Part shown: positions 53,845 to 62,654 of the stretch, piece by piece
How the letters are laid out: each line of letters begins with the position of its first letter
Numbering within the stretch: position 1 is the stretch's first letter
Assembly: GCA_049890035.1 (NCBI GenBank)
Contig: JBMHCG010000043.1
Location: 124,001 to 188,000, forward strand
Reading direction: 5' to 3'
DNA length: 64,000 nt
Source: UBA11891 sp049890035
GTDB lineage: Bacteria; Bacteroidota; Bacteroidia; Flavobacteriales; Flavobacteriaceae
Program-made: the position numbers and the translations under genes
Notes under the pieces: generated by a model
What the model was told of the DNA's origin: nothing
Database searches by the model: none
The model's input: only the letters and a program-made list of their open reading frames with translations

Positions 53845-53872
53845 AATAAAAAAGCAGGGCTAGTGCCCTGCT
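53845..53872 (-). terminator. Hairpin terminator after sdhB
   Basis: AGCAGGGC (53853-53860) and GCCCTGCT (53865-53872) form a perfect eight-base stem with a four-base loop. On the minus strand it is followed by a T-rich run, so it ends the sdhCAB transcript. The plus-strand side also has a short T run and may serve the HAD gene. Confidence 0.85.
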
Positions 53873-53904
53873 CTTTATAAGTAAATTCGTCTTTTTATTT
53901 CAGA

Positions 53905-54651
53905 CTATCCTTTTAAACTGGCTGAAAGGTACTCACGGTTCATGCGAGCAATGTTTTCGAGCGAAATCCCTTTGGGACATTCCACCTCACAGGCACCTGT
54001 ATTGGTGCAATTCCCAAAGCCTTCTTCATCCATTTGTTTAACCATATTCAAAACACGATCTGTTGCTTCAACTTTCCCCTGAGGAAGTAACGCGTACTGG
54101 GAGACTTTGGCAGAAACGAACAACATGGCGGAGGCGTTTTTACACGTTGCCACACAAGCACCACAGCCGATGCATGTAGCTGCATCAAAAGCGCGGTCTG
54201 CATTGTATTTTTCAATGGGGATGGCATTGGCATCTTGCGTATTCCCCGAAGTATTGACACTAATAAATCCGCCTGCATGCTGTACCCTGTCAAAAGCAGA
54301 ACGATCTACGGCTAAATCTTTTACAACGGGAAAGGCTTTGGCACGAAAGGGTTCAATAGTAATCGTATCACCATCTTTAAATTTTCGCATGTGCAACTGG
54401 CAAGTCGTTACCAGGCGATCGGGTCCGTGGGCCTCTCCATTAATAAACATCGAACACATGCCACAAATTCCCTCCCTACAATCGTGATCGAAAGCAATGG
54501 GATCTATTCCCTGTTGAATTAACTGCTCGTTGAGCACATCCATCATCTCCAAAAAAGACATGTCTGGAGAGACGTCAGAGATCGGATAGGTTTCAAATTG
54601 TCCTTTTGCTTTGGTATTGGCTTGACGCCATACTTTTAATGTCAGGTTCAT
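53905..54651 (-). CDS. sdhB: Succinate dehydrogenase iron-sulfur subunit
   Basis: This 248-residue subunit carries electrons from FAD to quinone. The 2Fe-2S site is seen in DCREGICGMCSMF, and the cluster motifs CIGCGACVATCKN and CTNTGACEVECPKG supply the 4Fe-4S and 3Fe-4S centres. It is the third gene of sdhCAB, 16 bases after sdhA, and is followed by a hairpin terminator. Confidence 0.96.
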   Translation of the reverse strand: MNLTLKVWRQANTKAKGQFETYPISDVSPDMSFLEMMDVLNEQLIQQGIDPIAFDHDCREGICGMCSMFINGEAHGPDRLVTTCQLHMRKFKDGDTITIEPFRAKAFPVVKDLAVDRSAFDRVQHAGGFISVNTSGNTQDANAIPIEKYNADRAFDAATCIGCGACVATCKNASAMLFVSAKVSQYALLPQGKVEATDRVLNMVKQMDEEGFGNCTNTGACEVECPKGISLENIARMNREYLSASLKG

Positions 54652-54667
54652 ACCGTACTATTTTTAC

Positions 54668-56671
54668 TTATTTGTAAGAGCGCGTCTTAACTTCAATTTC
54701 TTCGTAATTCAATGCTTCTTTGTAAAGTTTGGCTGAAGCGGGCTCGCCTTGGTACTCCCATGCGGAAACAAAAGTAAAATTCTTGTCATCACGGAGTGCC
54801 TCTCCTTCGGGGGTTTGAGATTCTTCTCTAAAATGTCCGCCACAGGATTCCGTTCGCTCCAGGGCGTCTTTGGCAAACAATTCTCCCAATTCCAAAAAGT
54901 CAGCGACACGACCGGCTTTAGCCAGTTGCTCATTAAACTCATTGATTGCCCCGGGAACTTTTACATTTTTGTAAAAATCTTCCCGCAAAGCTTTGATTTC
55001 ATCCATCGCCTCTTTGAGCTCTTTTTCATTGCGTGACATACCACATTTATTCCACATGATTTTACCCAGTTTCTTGTGATAATAGTCCACCGAATGGGTT
55101 CCATCATTATTGATAAAGGCTTCCAATTGTTCTTGGACGCCTTTCTCAGCAGCTTCAAATTCGGAAGATTCAGTAGAAATCGTCCCGGTACGTATGTCAT
55201 CAGACAAATAATCTCCAATCGTGTAGGGCAACACAAAATAACCATCGGCCAAGCCTTGCATCAAGGCGGAAGCACCCAATCGGTTTGCCCCATGATCAGA
55301 GAAATTGGCCTCACCTATGGCGTAACAACCTGGGATGGACGTCATCAGGTTGTAATCAACCCATACCCCACCCATGGTATAATGGACTGCTGGGTAAATC
55401 ATCATGGGCGTCTCATAAGGATTCTGATCGACAATTTTTTCGTACATCTGAAACAGGTTACCGTATTTGGAACGAACAACTTCTTGACCTAGCTTTTTAA
55501 CAAGCATAGGGTTGTTTTCATCCAATCCTTTCACGTGCGCTTGTTCTTTTCCATAGCGAATGATAGCAGAGGCAAAGTCAAGATAGACCGCTTCGCCGGT
55601 TTTGTTAACCCCAAAACCAGCGTCACAACGTTCTTTGGCAGCCCGTGAGGCTACATCTCTTGGCACCAAGTTCCCGAAGGCTGGGTAGCGACGCTCCAGA
55701 TAGTAGTCTCTATCTGCTTCGGCCAGATCGGTGGGTTTTAGTTTGCCTTCTCGGATAGCTTGCGCATCTTCCAATTTTTTAGGTACCCAAATGCGACCAT
55801 CGTTACGCAAAGACTCGGACATCAATGTCAATTTTGACTGATGATCCCCCGATACTGGAATGCAGGTAGGGTGAATCTGAGTAAAACAGGGATTGGCAAA
55901 ATGAGCCCCCCTTTTGTGGATTTTCCAAGCGGCAGATACATTGCTCCCCATGGCATTGGTGGATAAGAAAAAAACATTTCCATAACCGCCAGAAGCAATA
56001 ACAACAGCATGCGCACCGTGGCGTTCAAGCTTGCCTGTTACGAGATTACGGGCAATGATCCCACGTGCCTTTCCATTTACAACCACCAAATCCATCATCT
56101 CATGTCGGTTGTACATTTTTATTTTACCGCGCCCAATCTGACGATTCATAGCGGAATAGGCTCCCAACAGCAATTGTTGACCCGTTTGCCCTTTGGCATA
56201 AAAAGTTCGAGAGACCAATACCCCGCCAAAAGAACGGTTGTCCAGCAACCCACCATAATCTCTTGCAAAAGGGACACCCTGTGCCACACACTGGTCAATA
56301 ATGTTTGCAGACACTTCTGCCAAACGGTGAACATTGGCCTCACGAGAACGGTAGTCTCCTCCTTTGATGGTATCATAAAACAAACGGTAGGTCGAATCGC
56401 CATCACCCTGGTAGTTTTTTGCAGCATTGATACCCCCCTGAGCCGCAATGGAATGGGCTCTTCGGGGCGAATCCTGAAAACAAAAGGTTTTAACATTGTA
56501 GCCCAACTCAGCCAGGGTTGCAGAAGCCGAAGCCCCAGCAAGTCCAGTTCCTACCACGATCACGTCTATTAATCGTTTGTTGGCAGGGCTCACTAAATTG
56601 ATATTGCTTTTGTGTCGTGTCCACTTATCTGAAAGTGGCCCTTCGGGTATTTTTGAATCTAAAGATGCCAT
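54668..56671 (-). CDS. sdhA: Succinate dehydrogenase flavoprotein subunit
   Basis: This 667-residue subunit oxidises succinate to fumarate in the citric acid cycle. FAD-binding GTGLAGASAS occurs near residue 40, and the histidine that binds FAD covalently is in RAHSIAAQGGIN. The active-site Arg region is visible in PTCIPVSGDHQSKLTLMSE and ANFSDHGANRLGASALMQG. The length and insertions match the Bacteroidota/epsilonproteobacterial form. It starts three bases after sdhC. Confidence 0.96.
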   Translation of the reverse strand: MASLDSKIPEGPLSDKWTRHKSNINLVSPANKRLIDVIVVGTGLAGASASATLAELGYNVKTFCFQDSPRRAHSIAAQGGINAAKNYQGDGDSTYRLFYDTIKGGDYRSREANVHRLAEVSANIIDQCVAQGVPFARDYGGLLDNRSFGGVLVSRTFYAKGQTGQQLLLGAYSAMNRQIGRGKIKMYNRHEMMDLVVVNGKARGIIARNLVTGKLERHGAHAVVIASGGYGNVFFLSTNAMGSNVSAAWKIHKRGAHFANPCFTQIHPTCIPVSGDHQSKLTLMSESLRNDGRIWVPKKLEDAQAIREGKLKPTDLAEADRDYYLERRYPAFGNLVPRDVASRAAKERCDAGFGVNKTGEAVYLDFASAIIRYGKEQAHVKGLDENNPMLVKKLGQEVVRSKYGNLFQMYEKIVDQNPYETPMMIYPAVHYTMGGVWVDYNLMTSIPGCYAIGEANFSDHGANRLGASALMQGLADGYFVLPYTIGDYLSDDIRTGTISTESSEFEAAEKGVQEQLEAFINNDGTHSVDYYHKKLGKIMWNKCGMSRNEKELKEAMDEIKALREDFYKNVKVPGAINEFNEQLAKAGRVADFLELGELFAKDALERTESCGGHFREESQTPEGEALRDDKNFTFVSAWEYQGEPASAKLYKEALNYEEIEVKTRSYK

Positions 56672-56674
56672 AAC

Positions 56675-57325
56675 TTATGCGTTTAGATGATGGAATAGTG
56701 CGATGAAAACAAACCCTGCGGGGATGGCTATCGCGTATATTTTTGTGAAGTTTTTGATCGCGGGAGTGTATTTATTGTTCAGTCCCATCGACTGAAAAGA
56801 GGAACCGAATCCATGTAACAAATGAAGTGCCAAAAAGACGAAAGAAACGGCATACAATCCAACACGAACAGGACTGACAAATTTATGTACCAATTCATCA
56901 TAATAGCGGTTTGGGTCATCAGGAAGCGCGGATATGTATTTATAATTCATTTCAGGAAACCAAAAATCATAAAAATGAAGTGCCAAAAAAGATAGCACGA
57001 CCGCTCCTGAAAGTATCATGTTCCGGGACATCCAACTGGCATTTGCACTTCCTTTGTAAGTGCCGTATTTATTAGCACGCGCCGAACGGTTTTGAAGCTC
57101 CAAGACAAAGCCCATTACAAAATGAAAAATAACACCAAACATTAAAATGGGTTGAAGAAGAAATTGAACAATGGGATTGGTTCCCATAAAGTGTGACAAC
57201 TCATTGAAAACCGATTCACTAACGACTGAGGTAAAGTTGATAGTAAAATGCTGCCCCAGAAATACGACTAAAAAAAGTCCGGAAAGTGCCATGGCTATCT
57301 TTCGAGCTATGGAAGATGATATCAT
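56675..57325 (-). CDS. sdhC: Succinate dehydrogenase cytochrome b subunit
   Basis: This 216-residue membrane anchor has five helices and the histidines for two hemes b (LGQHFTIN, FHFVMGF, LALHFYDFW, LALHLLHGFG), as in single-subunit (B-type) succinate:quinone reductases of Bacillus and Wolinella. The frame could begin at 57349, but a perfect promoter element ends just before that codon, so the ATG at 57325 (MISSSIARK) is the better start. It leads the sdhCAB operon. Its heme demand links it to the heme genes upstream. Confidence 0.93.
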   Translation of the reverse strand: MISSSIARKIAMALSGLFLVVFLGQHFTINFTSVVSESVFNELSHFMGTNPIVQFLLQPILMFGVIFHFVMGFVLELQNRSARANKYGTYKGSANASWMSRNMILSGAVVLSFLALHFYDFWFPEMNYKYISALPDDPNRYYDELVHKFVSPVRVGLYAVSFVFLALHLLHGFGSSFQSMGLNNKYTPAIKNFTKIYAIAIPAGFVFIALFHHLNA

Positions 57326-57350
57326 AAGTTTATTCGATTCAATTAGCATT

Positions 57351-57382
57351 CAAAATTACTCTATAATAAGAATTGTTCCCAA
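57351..57382 (-). promoter_or_regulatory. sdhCAB promoter TTG-N21-TAATTTTG
   Basis: TTG at 57380-57382 and a perfect -7 element at 57351-57358 on the minus strand are 21 bases apart, as in the hemA promoter. Transcription would start inside or just after the upstream ATG at 57349. Confidence 0.65.
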
Positions 57383-57490
57383 TACTCGGCTCTTTTTTTC
57401 TATGCTTTTAAAAATCTATAACAAATCTGCGAGTCTTGTTTATTGATTATAGAAATATGCGTCAAAAAATAAGGTCTTTATTAGACAAAA

Positions 57491-58381
57491 TCAAAAAGGG
57501 AGTGAAATAGCCATGCCAAAAACTTGCCGGGCTTGTATTTGCGCCAAAGCATTATCATCGTACACCCACTGGAATTCTAAAAGTGCGCTAAGCAGTTTAT
57601 TTACTTTCATTTCCACACTTAGGGTGTGGTCAACATCTACATTTTTGAACGCTTCCAAGTAGTTCGCTACCAAGTTTAGATGATTTCTCAAACGAATATT
57701 GGTAGCTATTGGCAGATCGTTTTGTATGGTAACTGCCATTCCAGCCTCCCAACGTGCGGATTTACCGGCAACCACGCCAAAGAATGCTTTGCCTTTTTCT
57801 AATGAACGGGTAAAGGTTCGGTCAACAACAATCACGCGTGCATTCAAGGGGTTGATGGCTACTTTTATGCGAGGGGTATGGGCATAGGTCACTCCCACAC
57901 CCAAACTGAGATAGGCGGGTGAAAAAAAATTGGATATTTGTTTTCGATCGGAACTATTGTTTGTTCCTGTTGAGAAATCATATCCTGGAGCATTTTGTGT
58001 TTTCAGTTGGAAACTACTTGAAAAATTCCAAACTTTTTTAGAACGCAGCTGGACCGTAGAGTGGAATGTCAATTGATCATCCATCTTTCTAAAACTTGCT
58101 TCACCTTGCGTTCGCGCATAGCCTAAGGCAGCATCTAACAAATTATTCCACTCCCATTGCTCGCTACAATAATCCAACTGCCAGTCCAAACGCAGCGTAC
58201 CGCTAAAATTATTGACACCTCCTGCGAGCCAGTTCGAAAAACTCGCTTGATTGAGTAAAACACCAATTTTTTTCTGATGATTCCAGAAAGCTAAACTATC
58301 CTTGTCTTTTTCTTGGCCAACCAATGAATTCAAAAAAATAAGCAAGCCTACAAAAACAATATTGGTTTTTGACTCTAACAC
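57491..58381 (-). CDS. DUF3078 outer membrane protein
   Basis: This 296-residue protein has a signal peptide (about 7-22, ending LVGQ) and the DUF3078 hallmark LLNQASFSNWLAGGVNNFSG. Many beta strands follow and it ends in Phe, so it is a predicted outer membrane barrel. No function is known. The start is GTG, with a promoter-like TATCTTTA (58387-58394) five bases before it. It follows the second BNR gene by 36 bases. Confidence 0.8.
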   Translation of the reverse strand: MLESKTNIVFVGLLIFLNSLVGQEKDKDSLAFWNHQKKIGVLLNQASFSNWLAGGVNNFSGTLRLDWQLDYCSEQWEWNNLLDAALGYARTQGEASFRKMDDQLTFHSTVQLRSKKVWNFSSSFQLKTQNAPGYDFSTGTNNSSDRKQISNFFSPAYLSLGVGVTYAHTPRIKVAINPLNARVIVVDRTFTRSLEKGKAFFGVVAGKSARWEAGMAVTIQNDLPIATNIRLRNHLNLVANYLEAFKNVDVDHTLSVEMKVNKLLSALLEFQWVYDDNALAQIQARQVFGMAISLPF

Positions 58382-58417
58382 CCAGGTAAAGATAAAGTTA
58401 ACAAATGGCCTCTGTTT

Positions 58418-61252
58418 TTAAGGCTTTTTTTGAAGGGTAAAGGCGTGTTTTTGCAGATGTGTTGGCGTGGTTATTTCCAATACATAATCCCCTGGTTGTA
58501 AATAGATATTGCCATCAGCAGCCCTCTCTGATTCCTTTTGTTTTCGACCAAAAGTACTCTTGACAACCGCCTTTGTTAATGGATAACTATGTGATGAAAA
58601 CCCTTTTTCTAATCGCCCTTTGATGGCATACAGTTTTTCTCCTTTCAAGGATTTTACCGTCAGCGTGTAGTCGGTTTCTTGGGCCGAAAAAACCATGAAA
58701 TCATAATTGGGCTGCTGCCATTTACTCCAAGGATAACGACGGGTTCCCCAAGCTTTGGAATGCTTCTTTGAATCGGGAGCAAAAATTTGCAATGGTGCTT
58801 TGTTATCCCAAGCGTGAAGCGGGGCTAAATCAGCCCTGTAAATAGAACGTCCATGGGTTCCCACCAACAGATCGTTGGCCTCGGTTTGAATCACCAAATC
58901 ATGAACTGCTACGCTAGGCAATCCTTCAGCGAATGCGTGCCATCGGTTCCCTCTATCAAAAGAAACATACACGCCTCTGTCCGTACCCAGATATAGGATG
59001 TCCTCTTTTACCGCATCTTCTATTAAAACATTCACAGCCGCTGCTGGTAAGTTTCCTGCCAGAGACTGCCACTGTTTACCACTATCATCACTAATATAAA
59101 CATAGGGCTTGAAGTCATCCTTACGATACCCATTAAGGGTAGCATAAACACGGCTCTTTCGATGCTGTGAGGCCACTACTCGACTCACCCACAGGTCGCT
59201 GGGCAGATTTGTTGATAACAATTCCCAGTCCACACCACCATTGGGTGTTCGGTAAATCTGTCCATCATCACTTCCGGTGTATAGCAACCCAAATTGGAAC
59301 GGTGACTCACTAAGGGTGGTAAGCGTCCCATAAGCAACATTTCCCTTTTTTCCTCCCTGGGTCAAATCGGGAGACAAGGCCTCCCAATCCCGCCCTTGAT
59401 TGAACGATCGGTGCAACTTGTTACTGCCTATATAGAGAATATCTTGATTGTGAACGGACAGGGCTATGGGAGTTTGCCAATTGAATCGGAGCGGCGATTC
59501 TCCCAATTCGTGCTTAGGTTGTAACGCATCACGGCTTCCATTTTTCAAATCCAATCGATAATAATTTCCAAACTGAAAGCCGGTATACACAATATCACTA
59601 TTGCGACGGTCGATGGCTACTTGCATCCCATCACCTCCCAAAATACGCTTCCATGGATAGCTTCCGCTGGCCTGCCATTGTCTGTTTTCAGAAGCGTTGT
59701 GAGGGCCTTTCCAAACGCCGTTGTCTTGCAATCCCCCATAGACATGATAGGGCGTTTCGTAATCGACATTGATGGCATAAAATTGTCCCACTTGAGGGCT
59801 GTTGTTTTTACTCCAGTGCGCCCCATCGGTATACGTTATATTGACCCCACCATCGTTTCCGTTGATTAAGTGCCCAGGCTGATTGGGATTGATCCACAAA
59901 GCATGGTGATCTGAGTGAACATTGGGCTTTGATAAACTCTGGAATGTTTTTCCGCCATCATTGGAGCCTAGGAAAGGAACTCCATAGATGTATATTTTAT
60001 CTGAATTGAAAGGAGCTACATGAATGTGCCCAAAATAATAACCATAACTGTAGTAAACACCATTGAGATAATCTTCATGGGTTTTGAACCAGGTCTGTCC
60101 TCCATCTGTACTTTTGTATACCTCAGCACCAACAACGGGAGTGTCGAATAATTGGGCATTGGCATCTTCCAGGTACGTTGCCAAATCAATTGGTTTCACT
60201 GCTCCCGTTCGAACTTGATTTTTTAAATTCTCAGCTCGGTATTTTTCATGGAAGCCGTTACGTTTTAAATAATTATTAATTTTTTTATTGGGCAACGCCA
60301 AAAAGTCATCCACCGCCATTTTTTTGAATGCCTCTTTGGTCAGTTCATCCGATTTTTTTGGGACTTCTTTTTCTCTTCGAAATTGACTGTCATGGATGGC
60401 GTACAGGATTTGATCGTCAAAGATCGTAATCCCAATGCGTCCTACGCCTTCCCCGGTGGGAAAACCATTTGAACCGGTACTAATCTTTCGCCAACTTTGA
60501 CCAGCGTCTTCACTTTTATAAATCCCCGAATGCGATCCGTTTCCAGTAAAATTCCATGCTTTCCGATCTTTTTCCCATGCTGTGGCATACAAGGTTGAAA
60601 AATCATTGGGTACCTTTGCCATATCAATAATCCCTGTTTGGTCATTGATGAAAAGGGTTTGTTCCCATGTGGTGCCCCCATCTTCTGTAACAAAGACCCC
60701 CCGCTGTAGATTTGGAGTATACAAATGGCCGGTAACCCCTACTACTAGGTGATTGGGATTGTCTGGATGGATCAGAATTTTACCAATGTGGTGACTGTCT
60801 GCCAAACCATGGTGGGTCCATGTAGCCCCGTTGTCCATCGTACGCAACATTCCAATACCGGCATAAGAGGAACGTGAAGCATTGTTTTCCCCCGTTCCTA
60901 CCCAGAGCGTTCGACTGGGCCAATGCATGGCAATCTCACCCACATTCTGGGTGGGAGCATTGTCCATAATTGCTGTGAAACTAATTCCATTATCAAGTGT
61001 GTGCCACACACCTCCGGAGGCATATGCCACATAAAATTCAGTGGGTTGGTTTGGATTAACTGCCAAAGCTACCACCCGACCGCTCATGATAGACGGACCT
61101 ATATTTTGAAAGGGAATATTTTTTACCAAAGATTCATTCACCAATTGTTCCTGATCGGAAACCGACTGAAACCAAGCCGAAGCAGGAGTCGGTTGTGCCC
61201 CCACCAATTGTACAAAGATCAAACCTATCCAAACACACCAAAATTGCCTCAT
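58418..61252 (-). CDS. Exported BNR/VPS10-type beta-propeller protein, second copy
   Basis: This 944-residue protein has a signal peptide (about 1-19) and repeated Asp-box segments (TLDNGISFTA, TMDNGATWTH, TEDGGTTWEQ, SEDAGQSWRK, STDGGQTWFK), making a sortilin-like propeller up to about residue 810, then a short beta-rich C-terminal domain (LHAWDNKAPLQIFAPD onward). It is a paralogue of the protein at 25964-29092, with an insertion of about 85 residues (290-375) not seen there and no poly-G tract. It is often called a glycosyl hydrolase; I see no basis for an active site. Function unknown, likely cell surface or periplasm. Confidence 0.85.
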   Translation of the reverse strand: MRQFWCVWIGLIFVQLVGAQPTPASAWFQSVSDQEQLVNESLVKNIPFQNIGPSIMSGRVVALAVNPNQPTEFYVAYASGGVWHTLDNGISFTAIMDNAPTQNVGEIAMHWPSRTLWVGTGENNASRSSYAGIGMLRTMDNGATWTHHGLADSHHIGKILIHPDNPNHLVVGVTGHLYTPNLQRGVFVTEDGGTTWEQTLFINDQTGIIDMAKVPNDFSTLYATAWEKDRKAWNFTGNGSHSGIYKSEDAGQSWRKISTGSNGFPTGEGVGRIGITIFDDQILYAIHDSQFRREKEVPKKSDELTKEAFKKMAVDDFLALPNKKINNYLKRNGFHEKYRAENLKNQVRTGAVKPIDLATYLEDANAQLFDTPVVGAEVYKSTDGGQTWFKTHEDYLNGVYYSYGYYFGHIHVAPFNSDKIYIYGVPFLGSNDGGKTFQSLSKPNVHSDHHALWINPNQPGHLINGNDGGVNITYTDGAHWSKNNSPQVGQFYAINVDYETPYHVYGGLQDNGVWKGPHNASENRQWQASGSYPWKRILGGDGMQVAIDRRNSDIVYTGFQFGNYYRLDLKNGSRDALQPKHELGESPLRFNWQTPIALSVHNQDILYIGSNKLHRSFNQGRDWEALSPDLTQGGKKGNVAYGTLTTLSESPFQFGLLYTGSDDGQIYRTPNGGVDWELLSTNLPSDLWVSRVVASQHRKSRVYATLNGYRKDDFKPYVYISDDSGKQWQSLAGNLPAAAVNVLIEDAVKEDILYLGTDRGVYVSFDRGNRWHAFAEGLPSVAVHDLVIQTEANDLLVGTHGRSIYRADLAPLHAWDNKAPLQIFAPDSKKHSKAWGTRRYPWSKWQQPNYDFMVFSAQETDYTLTVKSLKGEKLYAIKGRLEKGFSSHSYPLTKAVVKSTFGRKQKESERAADGNIYLQPGDYVLEITTPTHLQKHAFTLQKKP

Positions 61253-61328
61253 GTTACATTGCTTTTAAGGCTGTTAAAGTATAATAATTTGTGCAGTAAA
61301 CAAGAGAATAATCCAAAGAAGGAGCTCT

Positions 61329-61356
61329 TTGTTTGGCAGAAAATCCGTTACCTTAG
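61329..61356 (+). promoter_or_regulatory. Promoter TTG-N17-TACCTTAG
   Basis: TTG at 61329-61331 and TACCTTAG at 61349-61356 (one change) are 17 bases apart and five bases before the aminopeptidase ATG. Confidence 0.45.
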
Positions 61357-61361
61357 TCCAT

Positions 61362-62654
61362 ATGAAATATACTCCTCTACCCGCTCATTGTTATCAAGCA
61401 AACCGATCTCGATTTGGGCAGGCAATGCAACCCAAAAGCCTTGCCATTTTTAACTCCAACGATCTGTATCCCATCAGTGCGGACAGCACACTCCCGTTTG
61501 CTCAACACACCGACATGCTTTATTTGACGGGGGTGCACCAAGAAGAGACCATCCTATTGATTTTTCCCGATGCTGCAGACGCTACGCAAAGGGAAATTTT
61601 GTTTTTACGGGAGACCAACGAACACATTGCCGTTTGGGAAGGGGCCAAACTAACGCAAGATCAGGCACGAGAAAGAACGGGTATCCAAACCATCCATTGG
61701 GTGGATGATTTTGAACGCATCTTTTTTGAACTCGCTGCACAATGTGACACGTTCTATTTCAATAAAAATGAACATTACCGAGCCGCAGTAGAAACACAAA
61801 CCCGAGAGGATCGCTTTATAGAATGGGCAAAGAAAAACTACCCAGCTCATCAAACAGCACGCAGCAATCCTATTTTACAACAACTCCGGGCTATAAAATC
61901 GAAAGAAGAAATTCAACAGATAGCACACGCCTGTACCATCACAGAGAAAGGATTCCGAAGAATTCTCCCTTTTGTCAAACCAGGCGTATGGGAATTTGAA
62001 ATCGAAGCTGAATTCAGTCATGAATTTTTACGACAACGAGCCGATGGTTTTGCCTACCAACCCATTATTGCCGGTGGCAAGAACAGCAATGTTTTACATT
62101 ATCTCGAAAACAGCCGTCAGTGTCAAGAAGGGGATTTGCTGTTAATGGATGTTGGAGCAAGCTATGGATATTATCACAGTGACATGACCCGAACCATCCC
62201 TGTTTCCGGTCGATTTACAGCCCGACAACGCGCCGTATACGAAGCGGTTTTACGTGTTAAAAAGGAAGCAACCCAAGCACTACGACCGGGTGTACTCTGG
62301 AAAGAATTTCATGTAGAAGTAGGAAAACTCATGACACGTGAGCTGCTTTCTCTGGGACTCTTAAGCAAAGTTGACATCCAAAATGAAGATCCCAAAAGAC
62401 CTGCCTATAAAAAGTACTTTATGCATGGCACCTCGCACCACTTGGGCTTGGATACACATGACTACGGACTATTACATCTTCCTATGGAGGCCAATATGGT
62501 CTTCACTGTCGAACCTGGGATATACATTCCTGAAGAAGGATTTGGTGTTCGGCTCGAAGACAATGTTGTTATTCAAAATGATGGGGAACCGATCAACCTC
62601 ATGGCAGGCATTCCCGTTGAACCCGATGCTATAGAAACGTTGATGAATTCTTAA
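61362..62654 (+). CDS. pepP: Xaa-Pro aminopeptidase (aminopeptidase P)
   Basis: This 430-residue metalloprotease removes the N-terminal residue before proline. It has an N-terminal creatinase-like domain (about 1-160) and a pita-bread M24B domain with the five metal ligands: the two Asp of MDVGASYGYYHSDMTRT, the His of MHGTSHHLGLDTHD, and Glu in VEPGIYIP and RLEDN. The frame could begin with a TTG at 61329, but that is the promoter region; the ATG at 61362 fits the family. The stop shares TTAA with the full-length frame of the convergent START/GyrI gene. Confidence 0.94.
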   Translation: MKYTPLPAHCYQANRSRFGQAMQPKSLAIFNSNDLYPISADSTLPFAQHTDMLYLTGVHQEETILLIFPDAADATQREILFLRETNEHIAVWEGAKLTQDQARERTGIQTIHWVDDFERIFFELAAQCDTFYFNKNEHYRAAVETQTREDRFIEWAKKNYPAHQTARSNPILQQLRAIKSKEEIQQIAHACTITEKGFRRILPFVKPGVWEFEIEAEFSHEFLRQRADGFAYQPIIAGGKNSNVLHYLENSRQCQEGDLLLMDVGASYGYYHSDMTRTIPVSGRFTARQRAVYEAVLRVKKEATQALRPGVLWKEFHVEVGKLMTRELLSLGLLSKVDIQNEDPKRPAYKKYFMHGTSHHLGLDTHDYGLLHLPMEANMVFTVEPGIYIPEEGFGVRLEDNVVIQNDGEPINLMAGIPVEPDAIETLMNS

